Assembly (NCBI RefSeq): GCF_000384215.1
Contig: NZ_KB913032.1
Span: 4,605,665 to 4,669,664, forward strand
Direction of reading: 5' to 3'
DNA: 64,000 nt
DNA from: Amycolatopsis alba DSM 44262
GTDB lineage: Bacteria; Actinomycetota; Actinomycetes; Mycobacteriales; Pseudonocardiaceae
The position numbers and the translations under genes are program-made. The notes under the pieces were generated by a model. It searched no databases. It was not told where the DNA came from and was given only the letters and a program-made list of their open reading frames with translations. Positions 1-8,602 of the stretch are shown piece after piece (within the stretch, counting starts at the first letter, position 1; every line of letters starts with the position of its first letter).

Positions 1-1860
1 GCCGAACACCGCCGGGTTGGTCAGCTTCCCGTCGTACCAGCCGACCCGCCAGCCGCCGCCGTCGACCTGCTCGACGCTCCAGCCGTGGTCGGCGGGAGCC
101 CCGATGCGATAGACGTCGTCGGGCACGTCGAGGTCGTCGAACTTCGACTGCAGTTCGTTCAGCACGGGCACGGGGTGCTCGACGCGGCGCGGGGCCTCCT
201 CGCGCTCCGGCTCCGGGCGGGGCACGGGGGCGGTAGCAAAGGTCCCCCGCTCCTGCGGCGGGGCGTCGACCTGCGTGACCTCGGAGTCCGACGGCGGGGG
301 CACGTTCGGCTCCGCGTCGTGCGTCAGGAGAGGCAGTTCGGGACCGGCGTCGGCCTGCTCGACCGGCGTGTAACCGGCGGTCGTCTCTTCCTCGGGGGGC
401 GCGTACGGCTGGTTCTCTTCGGCGCGGGTGTACGCGTCCCGCTCTTCCTCGTGCGGCTGCTCGTAGGCGTCGACCTGCGCGGGCCGCGCGTACGTGGTGG
501 CCTCCGGGTCGGCGGCCTGCGGCTCCGGTTCGGGCTCGGCACGCTGGTGCGGCGCTTCGTCCTGCCGCTCCTGGTCGGCGTAGACGTCCTGTTCGGACTC
601 GTGGAACTGCGCCTCGTCGTGCGCGTACTGGTCTTCGTAGCCGTCTTCGTACCGCTGCTCGGCGGCGGCTTCGTGGAAGTCCTGCGCCTGGTAGTCCTGG
701 GTGTCGTAGTCCTCTTCGTACCGCTGGGCCTGCTCGGCCTGATCCGGAAGCGTGGACTCGGCGGCGGGAACGGCCGCCGCGGCGGCGACCGGTGCGGCCG
801 CCGCGGCCGCTGCCACGGCGGGGTCCGGGCCCTGCTGATGCGGCGGCGGGACGGGCGGCTGAGCGGCCTGGTTCGGACCAGGGCCCGCGGGACCCTGAGG
901 TCCGGGCTGGTTGACCGGGGCCTGCTGCTGCGGCGGCACGGGGCCGTTCTGCGGCGGGCCCTGCGGAGGCGGGCCCACGGGGCCGCCGTTGGGGCCACCC
1001 GGTCCGGCCGGGCCGTTGGGGCGCTGCTGCTGCGGCTGATTCCCCCGCGTGAGGTACCCCGCCGCGGCCTGCAGCGTCGGGGCGTCGACCTCGGGCAGCG
1101 CGAAGTCGTTCTGCCGGACGTGGTCGATCAGGTCGAGTTCCGGTGAGACGCCGTATTCACGCAGGTAGAAGTTCACGGCGGCGGGCCAGATCCACTGCCC
1201 GTCACTGTGGAAGGCGACCGGGACGGTGGCCTCGGGGGTCTGCGCGAGCCTGTCGATGTCGTAGCCGCGTTCGGTGACCACCAGCGGCGCGTGGTCGAGG
1301 TACTCGAGCAGCCTGTCCTGCTCCTCGATCTCCAGGTCGGGCCGGTTGATCACCGGACGCCCGGCCGGGCCGATGGTGTCGAAGATGCGGGCGATGCGGA
1401 AATGCGGCCCAGGCTGCTCCGGGCCGAGGCCGGACATGCGCCGGATCAGCCATTCGGGCACATTCTCCTCGGAACGGGGGAACATGCGCAGCTCGTCCGA
1501 GAGCGCCTGCGGAGGCGGCGCGAGGCGCCACTGGGGCTCGTCGCGGTTGTACTCGAGGTTGTAGCTGGACGGGTGGTCTAGCTGGTAACGCGCGTTGAAC
1601 CAGGTGCCGCGGCCGTCGCGGTACATCCCGGCACGGAGCCTGCCGAACAGCGTCGCGATGTCATGCGTCGCGACCCACTCGTGCGAGGTGCCGTCCTCGG
1701 TGATGATCTCGCCGGTCATCTCGTGGTACCTGCCGACGGCTCGGTACTCGGCGGTCACCTTCCGCCAATCGCGCGGCGCGGCCCGCAGCAGGGCGAGGCC
1801 GATCTGTTTGACCAGGGTGTCCTGCTCGGTCGCGTTCAACTGAGTCGTCGGTTGTGCCAC
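1..1860 (-). CDS. TNT-related (polymorphic-toxin-like) protein, N-terminal part only
   Basis: The gene leaves the window at base 1, so only the first ~620 codons are visible. The start is placed at GTG 1860 (VAQPTTQLNATEQD); an in-frame GTG at 1866 is as good, and neither has a clear ribosome binding site. Residues 1 to ~270 look globular, with RYQLDHPSSYNLEYNRDEP and a second module containing VPVAFHSDGQWIWPAAVNFY. Residues ~275-330 are Pro/Gln/Gly-rich, and ~350-550 are a Glu/Asp/Tyr/Gln-rich linker. The last visible part is globular again (DVYRIGAPADHGWSVEQV). From memory, this layout matches actinobacterial proteins annotated as related to tuberculosis necrotizing toxin, an NAD+ glycohydrolase whose catalytic domain is C-terminal. 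That domain would lie outside the window, so the toxin assignment is inference. No signal peptide is visible. Confidence 0.55.
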   Translation of the reverse strand, partial: MAQPTTQLNATEQDTLVKQIGLALLRAAPRDWRKVTAEYRAVGRYHEMTGEIITEDGTSHEWVATHDIATLFGRLRAGMYRDGRGTWFNARYQLDHPSSYNLEYNRDEPQWRLAPPPQALSDELRMFPRSEENVPEWLIRRMSGLGPEQPGPHFRIARIFDTIGPAGRPVINRPDLEIEEQDRLLEYLDHAPLVVTERGYDIDRLAQTPEATVPVAFHSDGQWIWPAAVNFYLREYGVSPELDLIDHVRQNDFALPEVDAPTLQAAAGYLTRGNQPQQQRPNGPAGPGGPNGGPVGPPPQGPPQNGPVPPQQQAPVNQPGPQGPAGPGPNQAAQPPVPPPHQQGPDPAVAAAAAAAPVAAAAAVPAAESTLPDQAEQAQRYEEDYDTQDYQAQDFHEAAAEQRYEDGYEDQYAHDEAQFHESEQDVYADQERQDEAPHQRAEPEPEPQAADPEATTYARPAQVDAYEQPHEEERDAYTRAEENQPYAPPEEETTAGYTPVEQADAGPELPLLTHDAEPNVPPPSDSEVTQVDAPPQERGTFATAPVPRPEPEREEAPRRVEHPVPVLNELQSKFDDLDVPDDVYRIGAPADHGWSVEQVDGGGWRVGWYDGKLTNPAVFG

Positions 1861-2019
1861 GGTCACATTTTGACCGTATCCGCGCTCGTGTGCACCCCGC
1901 ATGTGGGTTTTGCCGCTCTTGACAATCCGGAAGATGCCCTGACCTGGTGCCTCGTCACTCACCCTGGATACTGAAAACGTGAACCGATTTGCCCGCGAGA
2001 CCACAAAGGACGAGGACTG

Positions 2020-2319
2020 ATGGCGGTGGCCGGACAGCGGCGTGACCGTGGGGCACTGCTCCATCACCTGCCGTTCCTGCTGGTGATGCTGGTGGTGGCC
2101 GTCGCCGCCCTGCGGATCGGCCAGTACCACTGGCGCCAGGGCGCCGTGCTGATCGGCGGGGCGTTGCTGCTCGCCGGCCTGCTCCGGGCGGCCCTGCCCG
2201 AGGCGAAGGCCGGGCTGCTGGCGATCCGGGGCAAGCCGGTCGACGTCCTGACCTACGGGGCGCTGTCCGTCTTGATCATGTTCATCGCCTTCACGATCAC
2301 CGGTGGCCCACTGTCCTGA
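2020..2319 (+). CDS. DUF3017 family small membrane protein
   Basis: A 99-residue protein with three predicted membrane helices (about 15-33, 38-58 and 75-95). The motif HWRQGAVLIGGALLLAGLLR followed by LPEAKAGLLAIRGK is typical of DUF3017, an actinobacterial family of unknown function. The ATG follows an AAAGGACGAGG-like ribosome binding site about 8 bases upstream. It is divergent from the TNT-related gene, with a 159-bp region between them that probably carries both promoters. It ends 4 bp from the stop of the convergent MFS gene. No enzymatic motif is visible. Confidence 0.7.
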   Translation: MAVAGQRRDRGALLHHLPFLLVMLVVAVAALRIGQYHWRQGAVLIGGALLLAGLLRAALPEAKAGLLAIRGKPVDVLTYGALSVLIMFIAFTITGGPLS

Positions 2320-2323
2320 AGGG

Positions 2324-3496
2324 TCAGGAGGCCATGGCGGGGGTGAGCCGCGCTTCGCGGCGGTCCAGACCGCCGGACACCGCGGCCAGCGAGAGCCCCA
2401 GGACGGCCAGCGACGCACCCACCCAGTTGGGCGCGACCAGGCCGAGCCCGCCCGCGATCACCAGGCCGCCGAGGTAGGCGCCGATGGAGTTCGCGATGTT
2501 GAACGCCGACTGCACGGCGGCGGAGACCAGTGAAGGCGTCCCGCCCGCCTTCTCCATGATCCGGGCCTGCATCATCGGGCCGATCATGAACCCGGCGAGG
2601 CCGACGAAGAAGATCGTCACCGCCGCGCCGACCTTGCCGTTCGCGGTGAAGGTGAAGATCGCCAGTACCGTGGCCAGCCCGAACAGCGAGACGTAGAGAC
2701 TCGGCATCAGCGCCTTGTCGGCGAGCCTGCCGCCGAGGTAGTTGCCGATCGTCATGCCGACCCCGGCGAGTGAGAGCAGCAGGGTGACGTTCGACGGCGA
2801 GTAGCCGGTGACGTCGGTCAGCATCGGCGCGATGTAGGACAGGCAGGCGAACACGCCGCCGAGGCCGAAGGTGACGATCGCGAGGGCGAGCCACACCTGC
2901 GGACGGCGGAAGGCGCCGAGTTCGCCGCGCAGCGACGGCTCGACCGGTTTGCCCTGGTGGGGGACCATTTTCGCGATCGCGGCCATGGCGAGCAGGCCGA
3001 TCACGGCGACGACGCCGAAGGTCGCGCGCCAGCCGACCTTCTGGCCGAGCAGCGTCCCCAGCGGCACGCCGACCACGTTGGCCAGGGTCAGGCCCATGAA
3101 CATCATCGAGACGGCCTTCGCGCGTTCGCCCGGCTTGGCCAGGCTGGACGCGACGACCGCGCCGGCACCGAAGAACGCGCCGTGCGGCAAGCCGGCGAGG
3201 AAGCGGAAGGCGACGCCGAACTCCTGGTTCGGCGAGAGCGCGAAGAGGGTGTTACCGAGCGTGAACAGCCCCATCATCGCCAGCAGCATGGTCTTGCGCG
3301 GCAGCCGGACGGCGGCGGCGGTGAGCAGCGGGGCGCCGACCACGACGCCGAGGGCGTACCCGGAGATGAGGTAGCCGGCCGACGGGATCGACACGCCGAA
3401 GTCGGCGGCGGCTTCGGGCAGCACGCCCATCATGACGAATTCGGTGGTCCCGATGCCGAAGGCACCGATGGCGAGCGCGAGCAGCGCGACGGGCAC
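2324..3496 (-). CDS. MFS transporter, DHA1-type drug exporter family
   Basis: A 390-residue integral membrane protein with about 12 hydrophobic segments. The N-terminus (ALAIGAFGIGTTEFVMMGVL) and the following LPEAAADFGVSIPSAGYLIS are typical of the AraJ/YdhP/Cmr-like DHA1 exporters, which use the proton gradient to expel sugars, chloramphenicol-like drugs or other small molecules. The motif-A equivalent is RLPRKTMLL near residue 65. The substrate cannot be read from the sequence. A 6-bp-arm inverted repeat sits just upstream of the start, suggesting repression by a TetR-type protein encoded elsewhere. Confidence 0.85.
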   Translation of the reverse strand: MPVALLALAIGAFGIGTTEFVMMGVLPEAAADFGVSIPSAGYLISGYALGVVVGAPLLTAAAVRLPRKTMLLAMMGLFTLGNTLFALSPNQEFGVAFRFLAGLPHGAFFGAGAVVASSLAKPGERAKAVSMMFMGLTLANVVGVPLGTLLGQKVGWRATFGVVAVIGLLAMAAIAKMVPHQGKPVEPSLRGELGAFRRPQVWLALAIVTFGLGGVFACLSYIAPMLTDVTGYSPSNVTLLLSLAGVGMTIGNYLGGRLADKALMPSLYVSLFGLATVLAIFTFTANGKVGAAVTIFFVGLAGFMIGPMMQARIMEKAGGTPSLVSAAVQSAFNIANSIGAYLGGLVIAGGLGLVAPNWVGASLAVLGLSLAAVSGGLDRREARLTPAMAS

Positions 3497-3520
3497 GGCT
3501 CTCCTTCCGGGGTGGTAAGT

Positions 3521-3536
3521 GAGTAAACGATTACTC
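3521..3536. promoter_or_regulatory. Inverted repeat upstream of MFS gene, TetR-like operator
   Basis: GAGTAA-ACGA-TTACTC is a perfect 6-bp dyad lying 25-40 bp upstream of the MFS start at 3496, where it would overlap the promoter. The size and position suit a TetR-family operator, but no TetR gene is adjacent, so the regulator is unknown. Confidence 0.4.
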
Positions 3537-3690
3537 GCCCAGCGTCGCGGATGGGGAGCTGAATCGATTTAGGTCTCGGACACAAAAGAAGACAGCGCGT
3601 GTGGCCTCGACGTCGACGAGCTGTCCGGCGTCCAGTTCAACGGATCAAGGGGCCCTTTGTCATCCCGGTTTCGGGTGAGGCTGCCCACCC

Positions 3691-4008
3691 TCAGCGGCGG
3701 GCGGCGAGCACTCCCTGGAGCAGTCCGGGGAAGAGCTCGTCGAGATCGTTGCGGCGCAAGGAGTTGTAGCGGGCGGTGCCCTGCTGGCGGCCCATGATGA
3801 TGCCCGCTTCGCGCAGGGTGCGCAGGTGATGGGTGAGTGTGGACTTGGTCACGGCGACGTCGAAACCGCTGCACGAGATCTCGGTGCCGGGTTCGGCCAG
3901 CTGGCGGACCATGTCGAGCCGCACGGGGTCCGCCAGCGCGGCGAGGACCGCCTCGATCCGGATCTCGTCCTGATCGGGGTAGACGTACTGCTGAGCGGTC
4001 GCGGCCAT
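3691..4008 (-). CDS. ArsR/SmtB-family winged-helix regulator
   Basis: A 105-residue protein made of one ArsR-type winged helix: VLAALADPVRLDMVRQLAEP (helices 1-2), then KSTLTHHLRTLREAGII (recognition helix) and a wing ending RYNSLRRNDLDELFPGLL. The usual metal-binding ELCVCDL motif is missing; the sequence there is EISCSGFDVAVT, with a single Cys, so this is probably not a classical metal sensor. It is divergent from the MFS exporter at 4231, and the shared 222-bp region holds repeated CGAACT half-sites. Regulation of that exporter, and of itself, is the natural inference. It ends ~195 bp before the MFS gene that starts at 3496. Confidence 0.85.
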   Translation of the reverse strand: MAATAQQYVYPDQDEIRIEAVLAALADPVRLDMVRQLAEPGTEISCSGFDVAVTKSTLTHHLRTLREAGIIMGRQQGTARYNSLRRNDLDELFPGLLQGVLAARR

Positions 4009-4030
4009 CCGCCCATAGTACGACGCCTCT

Positions 4031-4070
4031 CGAACTTTCCGCGAGTTCGTAGTACGGTCTGCATCGAACT
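4031..4070. promoter_or_regulatory. Putative ArsR operator in divergent promoter
   Basis: CGAACT (4031-4036) and AGTTCG (4044-4049) form a dyad with a 7-bp spacer. A third half-site, CGAACT, lies at 4065-4070. The near-identical strings CATAGTACGAC and CGTAGTACGGT flank and overlap the dyad. It lies just upstream of the ArsR start (4008), where a self-regulating repressor would bind. Confidence 0.45.
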
Positions 4071-4100
4071 ACGACAACCATCGAACAACGACCCCACGCC

Positions 4101-4184
4101 ACTTTCGCGGGCTAATCGCGATCTGGCGGCAGCAGGGCGCCCAGGGGCCCCGGATCGACTTTCGCGGGCTAATCGCGATCTGGC
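4101..4184. repeat. Two copies of dispersed ~25-bp repeat (TTTCGCGGGCTAATCGCGAT)
   Basis: ACTTTCGCGGGCTAATCGCG followed by ATCTGGC occurs at 4101-4127 and again at 4158-4184, a spacing of 57 bp. The same element, in either orientation, recurs at 14365, 14411, 19677, 19727, 19771 and 44675, with a variant at 11892. Within it TCGCG and CGCGA form a small dyad. This pair lies in the 5' region of the MFS gene at 4231; most other copies lie at 3' ends. Confidence 0.85.
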
Positions 4185-4230
4185 TGCCACCGCGGAGCAG
4201 GCGTGAAAAGGGGTCTGGAGCTGGGGAGTC

Positions 4231-5400
4231 ATGACTTTCGCACCACCCAGGACCGCGGTGCTGGCGCTGGGTACCTTCGCGGTCGGCACCAGTGGCTACG
4301 TGGTCGCCGGGCTGCTGCCCGCGCTGACCGGTGAGCTCGCGGTCTCCGAGACGGCCGCCGCCCAGCTGGTCACCGCCTTCGCCATCGCGTACGCGATCGG
4401 CTCGCCGTTGTTCGCCGCGGTCACGGGCCGCTGGGAACGGCGCTCGCTCCTGGTCGCCGCCCTCGTCGTCACCGCCATCGGCAACGCTCTCGCCGCCCTC
4501 GCGCCCGGCTACGTGACCCTGCTCCTCGCCAGGGTCGTCACCGCGATCGGCGCGGCGGTCTTCACCCCGGCCGCGAGTGCCGTCGCCGCCGAACTCACCT
4601 CGCCGGAACGCCGGGGCCGCGCGGTCGCGCTCGTCTTCGGTGGCCTGACGGTCGCGACGATCCTGGGCGTCCCGCTCGGCAGCGTCCTCTCGCAGAGCGT
4701 CGGCTACCAGGCTGTCTTCGCGCTCGTCGCGGCCTTCTCGCTCCTCGGCGCCTTCGCGGTCCGGCTGGTCCTGCCCGCCGTCCCGGCGCCGCCTCCGGTC
4801 CGGCTGGCCGAACGGTTCACCGTCGCCAAGGACCCGCGTGTACTCGCCATGCTCGGCGCGACCGTGCTCGGCTGCCTCGCCGCGTTCTCCGTCTACACCT
4901 TCATCTCGCCGGTCCTGTCGGCCACGGCGGGCGTCCACGGCACGACGGTCAGCCTGCTGCTGTTCGTCTACGGCGCGGGCGGCGCGCTCGGCAACGTCCT
5001 CGGCGGGCGTGCGACCGACCGGTGGGGTGCGAGGGTGCCGCTGCTGGTCGTGTTCGGCGGGATCACGGTGGTGCTCGCGATGCTGCCGCTGGTGGCGACG
5101 AGCATCGCGGGCGCGGCCGTCGTGCTGTTCCTCTGGGGATTGGCCACCTGGTCGATCAACCCGCCGATCCAGCACCGGCTGATCGAGCTGTCCAGCCAGA
5201 ACGCCGGGCTTCTCCTGTCGCTCAACGCGTCCGCGATCTACCTCGGCGTCGGCCTCTCCGGGCTGGTCGGAGGAGCCGTGCTCAGCGGCGGCGGGCCGCT
5301 CCTGCTGCCCGAGATCGCGGCGGTGCTGACCGCGATCGCCGCGGCCGTGGTCGTGGCAGGTTGGCGGAGCCGCGTGAGGCAGCCCGCCATGGCCGAGTGA
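4231..5400 (+). CDS. MFS transporter, DHA1-type exporter
   Basis: A 389-residue protein with about 12 membrane segments. It opens with LALGTFAVGTSGYVVAGLLP and has LARVVTAIGAAVFTPAASAV (helix 4) and an ERRGRAVALVFGGLTVATILG-type antiporter segment (helix 5), as in the AraJ/purine-efflux PbuE-like DHA1 transporters. A ribosome binding site (GGGGAG) precedes the ATG. It is transcribed away from the ArsR gene and is probably its target. It is distantly similar to the MFS protein at 2324-3496, but there is no sign of recent duplication. Substrate unknown. Confidence 0.85.
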   Translation: MTFAPPRTAVLALGTFAVGTSGYVVAGLLPALTGELAVSETAAAQLVTAFAIAYAIGSPLFAAVTGRWERRSLLVAALVVTAIGNALAALAPGYVTLLLARVVTAIGAAVFTPAASAVAAELTSPERRGRAVALVFGGLTVATILGVPLGSVLSQSVGYQAVFALVAAFSLLGAFAVRLVLPAVPAPPPVRLAERFTVAKDPRVLAMLGATVLGCLAAFSVYTFISPVLSATAGVHGTTVSLLLFVYGAGGALGNVLGGRATDRWGARVPLLVVFGGITVVLAMLPLVATSIAGAAVVLFLWGLATWSINPPIQHRLIELSSQNAGLLLSLNASAIYLGVGLSGLVGGAVLSGGGPLLLPEIAAVLTAIAAAVVVAGWRSRVRQPAMAE

Positions 5401-5403
5401 CGT

Positions 5404-5592
5404 CTATTCGGCGCGAGTCTGGACTACGCAGTCGGGGCCGGGGAAGACCAGCCCTTCGTGCCCGTCCGCGAACCGGACGAGATACGGCGGGCCGCCGTGT
5501 TCGCCGCGTACTTCGAGGATTTCGCCGCGCTGCTCGGCCGAGCCCACCGTGCGTCCGTGCACGTGGATCTCGTCTCCGACGGTCGCCTGCAT
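5404..5592 (-). CDS. DUF1918 family protein
   Basis: A 62-residue protein, MQATVGDEIHVHGRTVGSAE through VRGEHGGPPYLVRFADGHEG to GPDCVVQTRAE. This is a complete DUF1918 domain, a small beta-barrel-like family common in actinobacteria and of unknown function. The frame stays open upstream for another ~170 codons, but the family length and the conserved start MxATVGD fix the start at ATG 5592. It is convergent with the MFS gene, whose stop is 3 bp away. No partner is evident. Confidence 0.85.
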   Translation of the reverse strand: MQATVGDEIHVHGRTVGSAEQRGEILEVRGEHGGPPYLVRFADGHEGLVFPGPDCVVQTRAE

Positions 5593-5793
5593 GAGAACCA
5601 CCTCCGACGCTTCAAGGTTAGGAGCGTCGGAGGTGATCCCGCTACAGCGTGGGCATGATCCTCGAAATCCTTGGAGGCACGGACGCTGTGGCCGCCGCAC
5701 GGCGCGAATCCCGGAACCCTTTCGCCGATGCGGGCAGTCTCGTGTTGTGCAAAATGGCGGGCTTGCCGTGACCGTCGTCGATAGGCTGCCCGG

Positions 5794-6438
5794 ATGACCG
5801 ACGTGCTCGACACAGTGGCGGGGAAGAGCGGCGAATTGGTGCTCCGCCGGGCAGGAAACGACTTCGAGGTCATCGCCAACGGCGTCTTCCTGATGGACAC
5901 CCGGAACGGGGAATCCGAACGGCTGCTCGTATCGGTGGCGGCAGACCTGGTGCCGGGCAAGGCGCGGATGCTGATCGGCGGCCTCGGTGTCGGTTATTCG
6001 CTGCGCGCCGCGCTGGACCACCCCGGTGTCGGTGAGGTCGTGGTCATCGAACGTGAACCCGCCGTGATCGGGTGGAACCGGGAAGGCCCGCTCAGGGACG
6101 TCCATGACGACGCCCTTTCCGACAAGCGGGTCACCGTCGTCGAGGCCGATCTGGTGAAATGGTTACGCCGGACGGAAGAACGGTTCGACGCGCTGTGCCT
6201 CGACATCGACAACGGTCCTGAATGGACGGTCACCGACGGCAACGCGAAGCTGTACCGGGAGGACGGGCTCGACATGCTCGCCGCGCGGCTGCGGCCCGGC
6301 GGCGTGCTCGCGGTGTGGAGCGCCGAGTCGGTGCCGTCGTTCGCGAAGCGGCTGAGAGCGCGGTTCGGTGAGGTGCGGGAGCTGAAGATCCCGGTGCCGC
6401 AAGGCGAACCGGACGTGCTGTGGTTCGCGCGGGTGTAG
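5794..6438 (+). CDS. Spermidine-synthase-like class I SAM-dependent enzyme
   Basis: A 214-residue Rossmann-fold protein related to the SpeE family. The cofactor loop is LIGGLGVGYSLRAALDH (~60-76), followed by the acidic residue ending strand 2 (VVVIEREP) and ALCLDIDNGPEW (~131-142), the place of the catalytic DxDNG region of spermidine synthases. It lacks the N-terminal beta domain of full-length SpeE and is shorter (~280 usual). Similar actinobacterial proteins are annotated as spermidine synthase, but their aminopropyl transfer activity is unproven. It is followed after 26 bp by a GNAT gene on the same strand, possibly co-transcribed. Confidence 0.75.
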   Translation: MTDVLDTVAGKSGELVLRRAGNDFEVIANGVFLMDTRNGESERLLVSVAADLVPGKARMLIGGLGVGYSLRAALDHPGVGEVVVIEREPAVIGWNREGPLRDVHDDALSDKRVTVVEADLVKWLRRTEERFDALCLDIDNGPEWTVTDGNAKLYREDGLDMLAARLRPGGVLAVWSAESVPSFAKRLRARFGEVRELKIPVPQGEPDVLWFARV

Positions 6439-6464
6439 CGGACGCAGGCTGAAATGATCGCCGC

Positions 6465-7043
6465 ATGGAGATCACGACCTGGCACCTCGAACAGACCGCA
6501 CCGGACGACCTGAGCGCGGCGAAGCCGCCCGCCGTCCCGGTGACGGTCACTCGCTCCGAGCTGGTCAGCCCGGATCTGAACCGCTACCTCTACACGGCGG
6601 TCGGTGGCGACTGGTTCTGGATCGACAGGCTCGGCTGGAGCTGGGCCCAGTGGATCGAATGGCTGGACAGGCCGGGCGTCGAGACCTGGGTGGCCTACGT
6701 GCAGGGAACTCCGTGCGGCTACTTCGAGCTCGACGGCAGCGAGAAGGCCGGTCTTGAGGGCACTGTGGAACTCGCGTACTTCGGCCTGATGTCGTCCTTC
6801 GTCGGGAAGGGGATCGGCGGGCATTTGCTGACCGTCGCGCTTCGGGAGGCGTGGGCGCTCGCGGAGCGTTGGCCGGGCAAGACGCCGACGCGCCACGTCA
6901 CGGTCCACACCTGCACCACGGACGGCCCCGCCGCGCTCAAGAACTACCAGGCCCGCGGCTTCCGGCTGTTCCGCACCGAGGTCGAGCAGGCCGAACTGCC
7001 CGCCACGACGCCGGGACCGTGGCCGGGAGCCGCGAAGAAGTAG
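6465..7043 (+). CDS. GNAT-family N-acetyltransferase
   Basis: A 192-residue protein. Motif A of the GNAT fold is clear: VELAYFGLMSSFVGKGIGGH (residues 101-120), where GKGIGG binds the acetyl-CoA pyrophosphate. It is followed by a long helix (LLTVALREAWAL) and a C-terminal VHTCTTDGPAALKNYQARGF, the usual motif B with the conserved Asn and Tyr. The substrate is unknown; the aromatic-rich 48-62 segment (GDWFWIDRLGWSW) probably lines the acceptor site. The stop abuts the stop of the convergent HhH-GPD gene (7044). Confidence 0.85.
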   Translation: MEITTWHLEQTAPDDLSAAKPPAVPVTVTRSELVSPDLNRYLYTAVGGDWFWIDRLGWSWAQWIEWLDRPGVETWVAYVQGTPCGYFELDGSEKAGLEGTVELAYFGLMSSFVGKGIGGHLLTVALREAWALAERWPGKTPTRHVTVHTCTTDGPAALKNYQARGFRLFRTEVEQAELPATTPGPWPGAAKK

Positions 7044-7619
7044 CTACTTCGCCGCTGCCTTCGCCGCCTTCTTGAACGCCCGCACTTCGCCGAGGGTCTT
7101 CGCGTCGACGACGTCGGCGATCGAACGCCGGGAGCCGCGGTCGCCGTAGGAACCGGTGGCCGCGCGCCAGCCCTTGGGGTGAATGCCGAGCTGCTTGCCG
7201 AGCAACGCGAGGAAGATCGCGGCCTTCTGGTCGCCGAAACCGGGCAGCGCCTTGAGTCGCTTGAGGACTTCGGGGCCGTCCGGTTTGGGACGCCCGGCGG
7301 TCCAGATCCCGGCCGCGTCGCCGTCGTAGCGTTCGACCACGTGCTCCGCGAGATCCTTCACACGGCGGGCCATCGAGCCGCCGTAGCGGTGGATCGCGGG
7401 CGGGACCACGCACAGCTCGACGAAGGTCTCGGTGTCCATCGCGTGGATCTTCTTGATGTCGAAACCGTCCATCCGGTCCGCGATCTTCTGCGGGCCGCGG
7501 AACGCGTGTTCCATCGGGAACTGCTGGTCGAGGAGCATCCCGACGAGCAGCGCGAACGGGTCTTCGGTCAGCAGCCGGTCCGCTTCCTCTTCCCCGACCA
7601 GGTGCAATGCGCGCGTCAT
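7044..7619 (-). CDS. HhH-GPD family base-excision repair protein (putative DNA glycosylase)
   Basis: A 191-residue protein. The segment LLVGMLLDQQFPMEHAFRGP (residues ~24-43) is the start of the HhH-GPD helical core. KRLKALPGFGDQKAAIFLAL (~120-139) is the helix-hairpin-helix, with LPGFGDQKA in place of the canonical LPGVGxxTA. The usual downstream catalytic Asp is not obvious, and the tail is Lys/Ala-rich (KKAAKAAAK), suiting non-specific DNA contact. Members are annotated as HhH-GPD base-excision repair proteins; the lesion specificity is unknown. Confidence 0.75.
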   Translation of the reverse strand: MTRALHLVGEEEADRLLTEDPFALLVGMLLDQQFPMEHAFRGPQKIADRMDGFDIKKIHAMDTETFVELCVVPPAIHRYGGSMARRVKDLAEHVVERYDGDAAGIWTAGRPKPDGPEVLKRLKALPGFGDQKAAIFLALLGKQLGIHPKGWRAATGSYGDRGSRRSIADVVDAKTLGEVRAFKKAAKAAAK

Positions 7620-7657
7620 GCGCCCAGGATCTCACGACCGGGCCGCCGCGCGCGTCC

Positions 7658-8536
7658 TCATCCGTGTGGGTCGACGAGCAGGTCCGCGGCCGCGCTCGTG
7701 ACGGCGGCCGACACCGCCGCCAGCGCGGGGGAGTCGAGTTTCCACTGCTGCCAGAACAGCGGTACGTCGATCGGGTGGTCCGGGTCGAAACTGACGAGCC
7801 TGCCGTCGCGCAGCCGGTCGCCGATTTGCGCGAGCGGCACCATGCCCCAGCCCATCCCGGCGGCGACGGCGTCGAAGAACCCTTCGGACGACGGGACGTA
7901 GTGCCGCAGCGAACTCGCGATCGTGCCGCGTTCGCGGGCGAAACGGTCCTGAAGGTCGTCGCGGCGGTCGAAGACGACGACGGGCGCTTCGGCCAGGTCG
8001 AGATCCGTGCCGAGGGCCGGGCTCACGACGGCCAGGTAACGCATGTGCCCGAGCCGGTGCACCGAACACCCCGTGACCGGATCCGGCGACGACGTCACGG
8101 CGGCCATCACCAGGCCCTCCCGCAGCAGGGTCGTGGTGTGGTCCTGATCCTCGCGGTGCAGTTCGAAGCAGATCTTCTGCTCGGGCGGCACTCGCGTGAG
8201 CGCCGGCAGGAACCAGGTCGCCAGCGAATCGGCGTTCACCGCGATCGGCAGCCGGACCGGTTCGTCGCCGGCGGTCAGGCCGAGTTCCGCGCGGGTGTCG
8301 GCCTCCAGCAGGGCCAGCTGACGGCCGAAGCGCACGACGGCCTGGCCGGATTCGGTCAGGCGCACCGGTTTCGTGCGGATCAGCAGGACCCGGCCGGTGC
8401 GCTGTTCGAGCGCCTTGACGCGCTGGCTGATCGCCGACGGCGTCACGTGCAGCGCCGACGCCGCCACGTCGAACGTGCCTTCGTCGGCGACCGCCAGCAA
8501 CGTGCGGACCAGGTCGAGAGGCAGATCGGTCATCAT
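7658..8536 (-). CDS. lysG: LysR-family regulator of lysine/arginine export (ArgP/LysG type)
   Basis: A 292-residue LysR protein. The winged HTH spans residues ~5-60 (AVADEGTFDVAASALHVTPS, then AISQRVKALEQRTG), followed by the periplasmic-binding-like effector domain. It is divergent from lysE (8603), the classic arrangement in which LysG senses intracellular Lys or Arg and activates the exporter. Two adjacent ATG codons (8536 and 8533) are both possible starts; the first is used here. The frame continues far upstream over the lysE promoter but has no homology there. Confidence 0.88.
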   Translation of the reverse strand: MMTDLPLDLVRTLLAVADEGTFDVAASALHVTPSAISQRVKALEQRTGRVLLIRTKPVRLTESGQAVVRFGRQLALLEADTRAELGLTAGDEPVRLPIAVNADSLATWFLPALTRVPPEQKICFELHREDQDHTTTLLREGLVMAAVTSSPDPVTGCSVHRLGHMRYLAVVSPALGTDLDLAEAPVVVFDRRDDLQDRFARERGTIASSLRHYVPSSEGFFDAVAAGMGWGMVPLAQIGDRLRDGRLVSFDPDHPIDVPLFWQQWKLDSPALAAVSAAVTSAAADLLVDPHG

Positions 8537-8540
8537 GAGC

Positions 8541-8566
8541 GCTAATGTTACGTAAGAATCTTTAGC
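8541..8566. promoter_or_regulatory. Putative LysG binding site in lysG-lysE intergenic region
   Basis: In the 66-bp divergent region, GCTAA (8541-8545) and TTAGC (8562-8566) form a dyad around an internal palindrome TTACGTAA (8548-8555). The AT-rich dyad immediately upstream of the regulator start is where LysR proteins normally bind. Confidence 0.45.
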
Positions 8567-8602
8567 TGTACTGTTGGTGATCCGCTTCCTAGTGTCACCC
8601 GT

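Noticed and set aside
85..1146. 353-codon forward open frame
   Set aside because: It is the antisense of the TNT-related gene; its translation is Arg/Leu/Val/Gly-rich low complexity without motifs, as expected from high-GC third-position bias.
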